Below, piece after piece: positions 49,364 to 57,202 of a DNA stretch of 64,000 bases. This DNA is from Clostridia bacterium (GTDB taxonomy: Bacteria; Bacillota; Clostridia; Christensenellales; CAG-138): the NCBI GenBank assembly GCA_030526425.1, contig JAUNCT010000002.1, positions 64,001-128,000 on the forward strand, read 5' to 3'. The notes under the pieces were generated by a model. It saw only the letters and a program-made list of their open reading frames with translations, searched no databases and was not told the origin of the DNA. The translations under genes were made by a program, and so were the position numbers. Each line of letters starts with the position of its first letter. Within the stretch, counting starts at the first letter, position 1.

Positions 49364-49638
49364 GGACATATCCCTCATAAAGACGGATATGTCCGCGGTC
49401 CCACTTTACTTGGAGAGTCACCTCTCCCGCTTTTCCCGGCCGAACCGACCGGACGCGCCGCTGTAACGCCCGCGCGAAGTGCGTCCGGCCATAACGGGTC
49501 GCCCCGCTCCTGCCGGCAGCTCGGGGAGGCACTTCGGAACCGCAACGGAATGCGCCGCTTTCAGCCGCGGACGGCGCTCTCTTCTCTTCCGCCCCGTGGG
49601 TTCTTACTCTCTCCCTTTCGGTGCTTTTGGAATTTATA
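49364..49638 (-). promoter_or_regulatory. T-box leader (probable tRNA-Cys) of cysE-cysS
   Basis: About 275-nt leader on the minus strand. The T-box core reads AAGTGGGACCGCGG (49406-49393), the element that pairs with the tRNA acceptor end. It overlaps the 5' arm of the terminator, whose arms GGACATATCC/GGATATGTCC (49364-49394) end in TTTTTCTTTT. An upstream AGAGAGTAAGAACC region suits stem I, and TGC at 49531-49529 is a plausible Cys specifier. Uncharged tRNA-Cys should stabilise the antiterminator and turn on cysE-cysS. The specifier assignment is inferred from the genes. Confidence 0.85.
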
Positions 49639-49644
49639 CGAACA

Positions 49645-49673
49645 ATCATATGTGCGCGGCCGCGCTTTGTCAA
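49645..49673 (-). promoter_or_regulatory. Promoter of the T-box/cysE operon
   Basis: TTGACA (49673-49668), 17 bases, TATGAT (49650-49645). Confidence 0.88.
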
Positions 49674-49778
49674 GCACTATCGGCACCGTGCCGGAAAAAG
49701 CCCCCGTTCCCCCGATCCTTCCTTCATTCTCACGATTGAAAGATATGATATATTTCTTCAATGCTTTACGAAACGCAA

Positions 49779-49807
49779 TTGTCTCGCGCCCGCGGGTATG
49801 GTATACT
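49779..49807 (+). promoter_or_regulatory. Promoter of the binding protein/hybrid kinase operon
   Basis: TTGTCT, 17 bases, extended -10 TGGTATACT. About 140 nt of leader follow before the start codon; they contain GC-rich inverted repeats (for example GGCGCC around 49858-49880) but no riboswitch I recognise. Confidence 0.8.
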
Positions 49808-49950
49808 AGATAAAATCTTTGGTCGCGGCATCCGTTCGGGATGTTCCGCAACGACCGGGCGCCGCTCCGTTCGGCGCCGTCACCCGTTTCCGGCTTGGGG
49901 CGCGTCCCCCTGTCCGGGGCGGAAAATCGAAACAAAGGAGTACACAAGCA

Positions 49951-51417
49951 ATGAAAAAACGTGCGATCGCCGCGGCACTCGCTGCCGTAATGGCGTTGTC
50001 CGCCCTGACCGGCTGCGGCGCGAAAAAGGAAGAAAAGTCCGCCGGCGTCAAGCTCGACCCGAGCAACCCCGTTTCCCTGACCGTCTGGCACTACTACAAC
50101 GGTGCGCAGCAGGCGGCCTTCGATGAGCTCGTCGCGGAGTTCAACGCCACCGTCGGCACCGAAAAGGGCATCTACGTCGAGGGCTACAGCCAGGGTTCCG
50201 TGACCGACCTCGAGAAGGCGGTCTCCGATTCCGTTGCCGAAAAGGTCGGTGCGCAGCCCATGCCCGATATCTTCTCCACCTATGCGGATACCGCCTACTC
50301 CGTCCAGCAGCAGGGCAAGCTCGCGGATCTCAGCACCTACTTCACCGCGGAAGAGCTCGGCGAGTACATCCCCGGATACATCGACGAAGGCTACTTCGGC
50401 AACGACGGCAAGCTGTACCTCTTCCCCGTGGCGAAGTCCACCGAGATCATGATGGTCAACGCGACCGACTGGCAGCCCTTCGCGGAAGCGACCGGCTCGA
50501 CCAAGGAAGAGCTCGCCACCATCGAAGGCGTGGTCGCCGTCGCCGAGCGCTACTATGCATGGACCGACGCGCAGACCCCCGATGTCCCCGATGACGGCAA
50601 GGCGTTCTACGGCCGCGACTCCATGTCGAACTACTTCATCATCGGCATGAAGCAGATGGGCACCGAGATCTTCGACGCGGTGAACGGCAAGGTCACCCTC
50701 CGCCCCGAAAAGGACAAGATCCGCCGCCTGTGGGACAACTACTACGTACCCTATGTCAAGGGCTGGTTCGGCAGCTTCCTCAAGTTCCGTTCCGATGACG
50801 TGAAGACCGGCGACATCCTCGCCTACACCGGCTCCACCTCGAGCTCGATGTACTTCCCCGATCAGGTCATCCGCGAGGAGAGCAAGCCCATCGACTACAT
50901 GATCCTGCCGGCACCCATCATGGCGAACGGCGAGCAGTGGAACGTGCAGCAGGGCGCGGGCATGGCGGTGACGAAGTCCGACGCCGCGCATGAGTTCGCC
51001 GCCTGCGAATTCCTCAAGTGGTTCACCGCGAAGGAAAACAACCTCCGCTTCGTCTGCGAATCCGCCTACTCCCCCGTCCGCAAGGACGCGAACACCCAGG
51101 CAGCCCTCGATGAGATCATCAAAGCGAAGGGTCTGACCATCAACCCGAAGGCTTACGACTGCCTCGTCGCCGTCATGAACAACGCCGACAGCACGCGCTT
51201 CTACACGACCAAGTGCTTCGAAAACGGCTACGCGACGCGCAAGGTCCTCGACTACAACCTTTCCGACCGCGCGAAGGCCGACAAGGAAGCGATCGACGCG
51301 CTCGTCGCAGCGGGCACCCCGCGTGACGAGGCCACCGCGCCCTACGTCACCGACGATGCCTTCGAGGCATGGTACACCGATTTCTGCGCCGCTCTGGAGA
51401 ACGCGGCCAACCGCTGA
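49951..51417 (+). CDS. Lipoprotein extracellular solute-binding protein, family 1
   Basis: 488 aa. Lipoprotein signal peptide with lipobox LTGC (Cys near residue 21), so it is anchored outside the membrane. VSLTVWHYYNGAQQAAFDELVAEFNA, QPMPDIFSTYADTAYSVQQQGKLADLS and FLKWFTAKENNLRF are family 1 (sugar or oligosaccharide) binding-protein features. AAAGGAG sits 13 bases from the ATG at 49951. No permease or ATPase genes are next to it; instead a hybrid histidine kinase follows after 58 bp, so it may act as a sensor subunit. The ligand is unknown. Confidence 0.88.
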   Translation: MKKRAIAAALAAVMALSALTGCGAKKEEKSAGVKLDPSNPVSLTVWHYYNGAQQAAFDELVAEFNATVGTEKGIYVEGYSQGSVTDLEKAVSDSVAEKVGAQPMPDIFSTYADTAYSVQQQGKLADLSTYFTAEELGEYIPGYIDEGYFGNDGKLYLFPVAKSTEIMMVNATDWQPFAEATGSTKEELATIEGVVAVAERYYAWTDAQTPDVPDDGKAFYGRDSMSNYFIIGMKQMGTEIFDAVNGKVTLRPEKDKIRRLWDNYYVPYVKGWFGSFLKFRSDDVKTGDILAYTGSTSSSMYFPDQVIREESKPIDYMILPAPIMANGEQWNVQQGAGMAVTKSDAAHEFAACEFLKWFTAKENNLRFVCESAYSPVRKDANTQAALDEIIKAKGLTINPKAYDCLVAVMNNADSTRFYTTKCFENGYATRKVLDYNLSDRAKADKEAIDALVAAGTPRDEATAPYVTDDAFEAWYTDFCAALENAANR

Positions 51418-51475
51418 CACCCCGCTTGCGGTGTCCGGTCCTTTGGAACGATTCTGACCGAACAGGAGGAAACGC

Positions 51476-54400
51476 ATGAACCGCCGAAAAAGAAAACTGA
51501 CTTGGCTGCTGCTCATCCCGTTGCTGCTCGTCGTGCTGTTGCAGGGCTTTTTGCCCTTCTCCACGCTGCTCGCGGGCGGCACGAAGCAGACGCTCGAGCG
51601 CAACGCGGTCGAGATCGACAGCCATCTGGTGGAAAACCGGAAAACGGTTCTGGAAAACTCCATGCTCGATCAGTGGAGCGCCGTACGCAACGAGTCCGCC
51701 TACCTTGAGACCATGCTCCACACGGTGCTTCTCGGCAATAACGCCTCGATGTCCGACTTTCTCGGAGATCCGGCGCTGCAGCGCGAGTATTCCTCAAAGG
51801 TCTTCACGGCGCTGTTGAATTACCTCCGGCAGGACCGTTCCTGCGGTCTGTTCCTGATCCTCGCGAACGATCTCGACCCGTCGGTCCCGCAGAATTACGA
51901 AGGCTTCTTCGTCCGCGATTCCGACCCCGCCACCAAAACGGAAACGAACTCCGACCTGCTGCTCGAACGCGGTGAAAAATCGCTCTCGCGGCAGAGCGGC
52001 ATCGCTTTGGACAGCGCGTGGGATTCCTGCTTCCGTTTCGAAGGCCGCGGGAACCGCGCATCGGACGAGTTCTTCTACACCCCGTACTTCGCCGCGCTGG
52101 ATCACAGCGAGGCGGATCCGGAAAGTCTCGGTTACTGGGCGCCGCCCTTCATTTTGGAGGACCACCGTCTGGATAACCACAAGATGATCACCTACTCCGT
52201 TCCGCTCATTTCGAACGGCGTCGTCTACGGGATCCTCGGCACCGAGGTCTCCGTCAAATACATCCAAAACAGCTTCCTTCCGGTGCGCGACCTCGACCGC
52301 AACCAGAACGCTGGCTACGCCATCGCCATCGCCGACGGCAACGGTACCTACCGGGCGCTCACGGGCAAAGGCGCGCTGTACGACGCCGTCAACCGCAGCG
52401 GCGAGACCTTCACCTTCGAGGGCACCGAGTACAAGGGGCTTTCCCGCGTGCGCGATACCGTCATCGGCAAGCAGTCGATCTACGCCGTCGAGTCCGGTCT
52501 CAAGCTGTACGACGGCAAGGTCCCCTACCCCGATACGGACTGGGTCCTGTGCGGCTTCGTCACCGAAGAATCCGTCTACGGGCTCGGCAATTCGCTGTAC
52601 GCGCGCATCCTCACCACCATCGTGCTCTGCGCCGTCGCGGGGATGATCCTCATGTTCTTCGTGGTGCGCCGCATCTCCGCGCCGGTCTACCGGCTGATGG
52701 ATTCCGTCCGCGGCGGTCTCACGGGTCTTGAAAGCTTCCGCAAGTCGAACATCGCCGAGATCGACGAGCTGCACCACGTCGTCGAAAACCTGACCCGCAG
52801 CGAGATCTCCACCGAAAAGCAGCTGCTCGAAGAAAAGGAGCGCTACCGCATCGCGGTGGAAAGCTCGAACGACGTGTTCTTCACTTACCGCGCCCGGGAA
52901 AACACCATCGAGATCGTGAACAGCGGAGGCAGGGACGGTATTTATCCCGCCGCCGAGGCCTGGGAAGAGAACATCCTGCCCATCGTCTCCCCCGTCGACC
53001 GCGAACTGCTGTTCGACCTGCTGACCGGGCGTTCCGACGCGCTCACGATGCAGATCCACCTCAACACCGCCGATACGCCCGACGGGCGCTGGGTGGAGGT
53101 GAGCGCCAATTCCGTTACGGACAGCGAGACCGAAGAGCGCACCGTGGTCGGCTTCGTCCGCGACATCAACGACCTGAAGCTGCGCGAGCTCGAGCGGGAG
53201 AACCGCCAGAAGCTCGACCCCGTCACGGGCTACTACCGCCTCCGCCACGGCGAAGCGGTGCTCGCGGCGGCGCGCCGCAAACAGCCCGCCGGCACCCTGA
53301 TGCTGATGGACATCCGTGCCTTCGGGCGCATCGTCCGCAACTGCGGTCTGACCTTCGGCGATGTGATCCTGAACGAGCTGGCGGATATGACCGCCGCGCA
53401 TTGCCGCGCATTGGCGGGCGACGGGTTCGTACCCGTCCGCGCCGGTTCGGATGAACTGCTGCTGTGGCTTCCCGGCACGGAAACGGAAGCCTGCGAACGC
53501 ATGCTCGGCTCCCTCCGCGAGGACTTTGCCCGCCTGATCCGCGCCGATGCGATGGAACTCGGCTTCCGCGCGGGTCTCGTTGCCGCCGGGAACGAACCGA
53601 CGGACGCGCTGATCCGCCGCGTCCGCACCGCCCTCGATGAGGCGGTGCGCACCGGTACCGATACCCTCGTTTGGACGGGCAGTGCGAAAGCCGCAACGGG
53701 CAGAGCGTTCAGCGAGATCGTCTCCGAAAGCGATATCGGCAACATGAGCCTCGCGTCGATGGTGCTGAACCTGTTCGACCGCAGCGTCTCCGTTGCGGCG
53801 GCGCTCGACCTCACCGCGGCACGGCTCGCACGGCGTTTCGGGCTCACCGACCTCATCCTCACGGTGTTCAATGCCGAATACATGACGGGCTCGGTGGAAT
53901 ACCGCCGCATCCCGTCCGCAAACGAAACCGAACCCACGGTCTTCCACTGCACGGAGACGGAGTATCAAAAGATGAACCGCACCGTGCAGCTGCGCCTGCT
54001 GCAGCCCGTTTCCGAAGCGCCCGATGCGGACGCCGTCCTCGGCGCGGGTCACACGGAGACCGGCATCGTCTTCCCGATGTCCGACAACGGCAGCTATTCC
54101 GGCAGCATCTTCTTCCTCGGTGCCGACGCCGCGCTCCTTTCCGACAAGAGCGTCTGCGACCTCCTTTGGGAAATCGGCACCATCATCCAGAACCGCGTCA
54201 ATCAGGAGCATCACGACCGCTCCGCGCAGGCGAAGTCCGACTTCCTCGCACGTATGTCGCATGAGATCCGCACCCCGATGAACGGCATCATCGGCATGAC
54301 GGAGATCGCCCTCCGCGAGAACCAGACCGAACAGGTGCGCATCGACTGCCTGAAAAAGGTCCGCAGCTCATCCGATTACCTGCTGAACCTGCTCAACGAC

Positions 54401-55348
54401 ATCCTCGACATGTCGAAGATCGAAAGCGGCAAGATGACCCTCGTAAAGGACGGCTTCGACCTCGGCAACCTGCTCGAAGACCTGTATCCCGTTCTGAACG
54501 GACAGTTCGCCAAAAAGCAACAGCACTTCCGCACGGATATCCGCCTCACGCACCATTGGTTCACGGGCGACGCGCTGCGCATCAGTCAGGTGCTCATCAA
54601 TCTGCTCGGCAACGCCGCGAAGTATTCCGGCGCCGAAACGGAGATCCTGCTCACGGTCACGGAAACGCCCGTCGACGCGGGCACCTCGCGGGTGTACTTT
54701 GCCGTCACCGATCACGGTTCCGGCATTTCGGAAAGCGACCGTCAGCGCGTATTCGGCGTGTTCGAACAGCTCGGCAACGCTTCCGCGCACCGTCAGGGCA
54801 GCGGTCTCGGTCTTGCCATCTGCAACCGTCTCATCCGCATGATGGACAGTGAGATCGAGCTCGACAGCGTTCTCGGCGAAGGCAGCACCTTCTCCTTCAC
54901 GCTTGAGCTCCCGCTGGCGGAAGCCCCGGTCACGGAGACCGAAGCCGCGGAAGCGACCGCGGACCTCTCCGGCGTCCGTGTCCTCGTCGCCGAGGACAAC
55001 GCGCTCAACATGGAGATCATCACCACCTTCCTCGAAGAGCTCGGCTGCGTCGTCGACGGCGCCTTCAACGGCAAGGAAGCGGTGGAGCGCTTCGGCGCCG
55101 CCCCCGCGGGGACTTACCGCATGATCTTCATGGACGTGATGATGCCCGAGATGGACGGCTTCGAGGCCACGCGGCGCATCCGCACCCTCGGCACCCCGGA
55201 CAGCGCGACGGTCCCCATCATCGCCTGCACGGCGAACGCCTTCGACGAAGACATCAAGCGTTCCCTCGCGTGCGGCATGAACGCCCACCTGTCCAAACCC
55301 ATCGAGCCCGCAAAGCTCACCGCCCTCGTGCGGAAATATGCGGGCTGA
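51476..55348 (+). CDS. Hybrid sensor histidine kinase with degenerate GGDEF domain
   Basis: 1290 aa. TM1 at 8-33, a large extracellular dCache-like sensor (about 34-370), TM2 at 376-398, HAMP-like linker, a PAS-like region (460-570), a GGDEF-like region with the motif degraded to GSDEL (657-661), a GAF-like region (760-910), HisKA with DFLARMSHEIRTPMNG (His929), HATPase with GNAAKYSGAETE, VTDHGSGISESDRQRVFGVFEQ and GSGLGLAI, and a C-terminal receiver with Asp1220 (FMDVMMPEMDG). It should pass an extracellular signal to a partner response regulator through its own receiver; no regulator gene is adjacent. Operon with the upstream binding lipoprotein. AGGAGG is 5 bases before the ATG. Confidence 0.88.
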   Translation: MNRRKRKLTWLLLIPLLLVVLLQGFLPFSTLLAGGTKQTLERNAVEIDSHLVENRKTVLENSMLDQWSAVRNESAYLETMLHTVLLGNNASMSDFLGDPALQREYSSKVFTALLNYLRQDRSCGLFLILANDLDPSVPQNYEGFFVRDSDPATKTETNSDLLLERGEKSLSRQSGIALDSAWDSCFRFEGRGNRASDEFFYTPYFAALDHSEADPESLGYWAPPFILEDHRLDNHKMITYSVPLISNGVVYGILGTEVSVKYIQNSFLPVRDLDRNQNAGYAIAIADGNGTYRALTGKGALYDAVNRSGETFTFEGTEYKGLSRVRDTVIGKQSIYAVESGLKLYDGKVPYPDTDWVLCGFVTEESVYGLGNSLYARILTTIVLCAVAGMILMFFVVRRISAPVYRLMDSVRGGLTGLESFRKSNIAEIDELHHVVENLTRSEISTEKQLLEEKERYRIAVESSNDVFFTYRARENTIEIVNSGGRDGIYPAAEAWEENILPIVSPVDRELLFDLLTGRSDALTMQIHLNTADTPDGRWVEVSANSVTDSETEERTVVGFVRDINDLKLRELERENRQKLDPVTGYYRLRHGEAVLAAARRKQPAGTLMLMDIRAFGRIVRNCGLTFGDVILNELADMTAAHCRALAGDGFVPVRAGSDELLLWLPGTETEACERMLGSLREDFARLIRADAMELGFRAGLVAAGNEPTDALIRRVRTALDEAVRTGTDTLVWTGSAKAATGRAFSEIVSESDIGNMSLASMVLNLFDRSVSVAAALDLTAARLARRFGLTDLILTVFNAEYMTGSVEYRRIPSANETEPTVFHCTETEYQKMNRTVQLRLLQPVSEAPDADAVLGAGHTETGIVFPMSDNGSYSGSIFFLGADAALLSDKSVCDLLWEIGTIIQNRVNQEHHDRSAQAKSDFLARMSHEIRTPMNGIIGMTEIALRENQTEQVRIDCLKKVRSSSDYLLNLLNDILDMSKIESGKMTLVKDGFDLGNLLEDLYPVLNGQFAKKQQHFRTDIRLTHHWFTGDALRISQVLINLLGNAAKYSGAETEILLTVTETPVDAGTSRVYFAVTDHGSGISESDRQRVFGVFEQLGNASAHRQGSGLGLAICNRLIRMMDSEIELDSVLGEGSTFSFTLELPLAEAPVTETEAAEATADLSGVRVLVAEDNALNMEIITTFLEELGCVVDGAFNGKEAVERFGAAPAGTYRMIFMDVMMPEMDGFEATRRIRTLGTPDSATVPIIACTANAFDEDIKRSLACGMNAHLSKPIEPAKLTALVRKYAG

Positions 55349-55370
55349 CGCCCCAACGTGCAAACGGCAC

Positions 55371-55401
55371 AACGCCGGGTCTCGGGATGAGACCCGGCGT
55401 T
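55371..55401 (+). terminator. Terminator of the hybrid kinase operon
   Basis: AACGCCGGGTCTC and complement with a 5-base loop, followed by TTTCTTTTCC. Confidence 0.9.
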
Positions 55402-55421
55402 TTCTTTTCCGGCAGTATACA

Positions 55422-55453
55422 AAAAACCGTTTCCCGAATCGGAAACGGTTTTT
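55422..55453 (-). terminator. Terminator of mgtE
   Basis: AAAAACCGTTTCC and complement around a 6-base loop. It lies 14 bp after the mgtE stop on the minus strand; together with the hairpin at 55371 it insulates two convergent genes. Confidence 0.9.
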
Positions 55454-55466
55454 GTTTTTCTTTGTG

Positions 55467-56840
55467 TTACAACCCGAGCACGCCCTTCGCCAGCCCGAAG
55501 TAAACGAGCAGCGACAGCGCGTCGACGATGGTGGTGATGAACGGGCTCGACATGACCGCGGGGTCGAAGCCGAGCTTGTGCGCGAGCATCGGGAGCGAGC
55601 AGCCGATGACCTTCGCGAACAGCACCGTCACGAACAGGGCGAGGCACACGACCAGCGCGACCAGCATCGTGACCGAATCGTTGCGCAGCAGCAGGTGGTC
55701 GACCAGCATGATCTTGCCGAAGCAGGCGACCGCAAGCGTCGCGCCGCAGAGCAGCGCCGTGCGGATCTCTTTCCACACGACCTGTGCGATGTCCTTGAAT
55801 TCGACTTCGCCGAGGGACAGCGAACGGATGATCGTGACCGCCGCCTGCGAGCCGGAGTTACCGCCCGTATCCATCAGCATCGGGATGAACGCCGTCAGCA
55901 CGACCATGCCCGCCAAAGCGTTTTCGAAGCCCGAAATGATCATCCCCGTGAACGTCGCGCTGATCATCAGCAGCATCAGCCACGGGATACGCTGTTTGTA
56001 CACGTCGAGCACGCCGGAACGGAGGTACTCCTTTTCGGACGGCAACATAGCGGCCATCCTTTCGATATCCTCCGTGGTCTCCTCTTCGATAACGTCCATC
56101 GCGTCGTCGAACGTGATGATGCCGACCATGCGGTCGTCCGTATCGGTCACGGGCAGCGCGAGGAAGTTGTACTTCGAAAGCAGCTGGGCGATCTCTTCTC
56201 TGTCGTCGAACGTGTGCACGGCGATGACGTTCTCATCCATGACGGAACTGACAAGGTCATCGTCGTTGGCGAGCAGCAGGTCCTTCAGCGTCACGACGCC
56301 GAGGAGCTTTCTGTCCTCCGTCACGTAGCAGGTGTAGATCGTTTCGCGGTCGGTCGCGAGGCGGCGGATGCGGACGAACGCCTCTTCCACCGTCATCTTC
56401 GGGCGGAGCGAAATGTACTCCGTCGTCATGATCGAGCCCGCGGAATTCTCCGGGTATTTCAGGATCTCATTGATCTCCTTGCGCATCTGCGGGTCCGCCT
56501 GCGCGAGGATGCGCTTGACGACGTTCGCCGGCATCTCTTCGACGATATCCGCCGCGTCGTCAACGAACAGCTCGTCGAGGATCTGTCTCAGCTCGCTGTC
56601 CGAAAAGCCTTTGATCAGCAACTCCTGGATCTCGGGATCCATCTCGACGAAGGTCTCCGCCGCGAGTTCCTTCGGCAAAAGCCGGAACAGGAGCGTGATC
56701 TTCTCCTCGTTGATCTCCTCGAGAACGGCGGCGATGTCCGCCCCGTTCATCGTGACCAGGATGTCCTTTAAGGTACTGTATTTTTTGTTGTCGAGCAACG
56801 CCTTGAGCGTTGCCTCCATGGTTACACTGTGTTCCGCCAT
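55467..56840 (-). CDS. mgtE: Magnesium transporter MgtE
   Basis: 457 aa. N-terminal helical domain (1-125) with acidic Mg-sensing residues, two CBS domains (about 130-260; MTTEYISLRPKMTVEEAF and VMDENVIAVHTFDDREEIAQLL), a connecting helix and five membrane helices with the selectivity-filter segment FIPMLMDTGGNSGSQAAVTIIR. MgtE is a Mg-gated Mg channel that closes when cytoplasmic Mg is high. GGGAGGAGGA precedes the ATG. It has its own promoter at 57085-57114 and a leader ORF in between, so Mg may also act on expression. Confidence 0.95.
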   Translation of the reverse strand: MAEHSVTMEATLKALLDNKKYSTLKDILVTMNGADIAAVLEEINEEKITLLFRLLPKELAAETFVEMDPEIQELLIKGFSDSELRQILDELFVDDAADIVEEMPANVVKRILAQADPQMRKEINEILKYPENSAGSIMTTEYISLRPKMTVEEAFVRIRRLATDRETIYTCYVTEDRKLLGVVTLKDLLLANDDDLVSSVMDENVIAVHTFDDREEIAQLLSKYNFLALPVTDTDDRMVGIITFDDAMDVIEEETTEDIERMAAMLPSEKEYLRSGVLDVYKQRIPWLMLLMISATFTGMIISGFENALAGMVVLTAFIPMLMDTGGNSGSQAAVTIIRSLSLGEVEFKDIAQVVWKEIRTALLCGATLAVACFGKIMLVDHLLLRNDSVTMLVALVVCLALFVTVLFAKVIGCSLPMLAHKLGFDPAVMSSPFITTIVDALSLLVYFGLAKGVLGL

Positions 56841-56906
56841 CGGTATCTCCTCCTCCCGTTATGCACTGAGGTCCTGAGGTACCGGCAACGGCGGCACGAA
56901 ACGGTT

Positions 56907-57014
56907 TTACGGTCGCGGATCTTCCCGGAAACCCATGGTCATCGGCTCATGCCGCAAGGGAACTTCCGCACCGTTGCTTCGCCCCGCCGCGCCGCTACTA
57001 CTGCCTGCGTCCAT
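56907..57014 (-). CDS. Candidate 35-aa leader peptide of mgtE
   Basis: Short ORF in the mgtE 5' untranslated region with a near-perfect ribosome binding site, AAGGAGGA, 6-7 bases before its ATG at 57014. The peptide begins MDAGSSSGAAGRS and ends GFREDPRP, an acidic-proline ending. In Salmonella mgtL and related leaders, acidic and proline codons slow or destabilise ribosomes when Mg is low. A segment inside the ORF (GCAACGG, 56977-56971) can pair with CCGTTGC (56891-56885) nearer to mgtE, so ribosome position could change folding. Coding status is inferred from the ribosome binding site only. Confidence 0.5.
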   Translation of the reverse strand: MDAGSSSGAAGRSNGAEVPLRHEPMTMGFREDPRP

Positions 57015-57059
57015 GACGTTTCCTCCTTCTTTCCGTGATCGATGAATTTGAATGAAAAC

Positions 57060-57081
57060 AGGGTGGACATATGTCCACCCT
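57060..57081. promoter_or_regulatory. 22-bp perfect palindrome at the mgtE start point
   Basis: AGGGTGGACAT followed directly by its complement ATGTCCACCCT. It starts about 4 bp after the -10, so it covers the transcription start. It could be an operator, or a 5' hairpin in the mRNA. Confidence 0.7.
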
Positions 57082-57084
57082 ATT

Positions 57085-57114
57085 AGCATAAACTGCCCGC
57101 AAGGGGCTTGTCAA
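57085..57114 (-). promoter_or_regulatory. mgtE promoter
   Basis: TTGACA (57114-57109), 18 bases, TATGCT (57090-57085). The leader to the mgtE ATG is about 240 nt. Confidence 0.82.
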
Positions 57115-57202
57115 GGCAAGGGAAACGCTTCTTTTTCCACCCGCCCCGGGGCGGCTTCCCCGCCCGGGGAAAAGCCCGCCGTTCCGGGTTCCCGGGCACC
57201 GG

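Noticed and set aside
56841..57114. An M-box (ykoK) magnesium riboswitch before mgtE.
   Set aside because: I could not find the conserved M-box segments by eye; the leader instead has a short ORF and a palindrome. A covariance search could overturn this.
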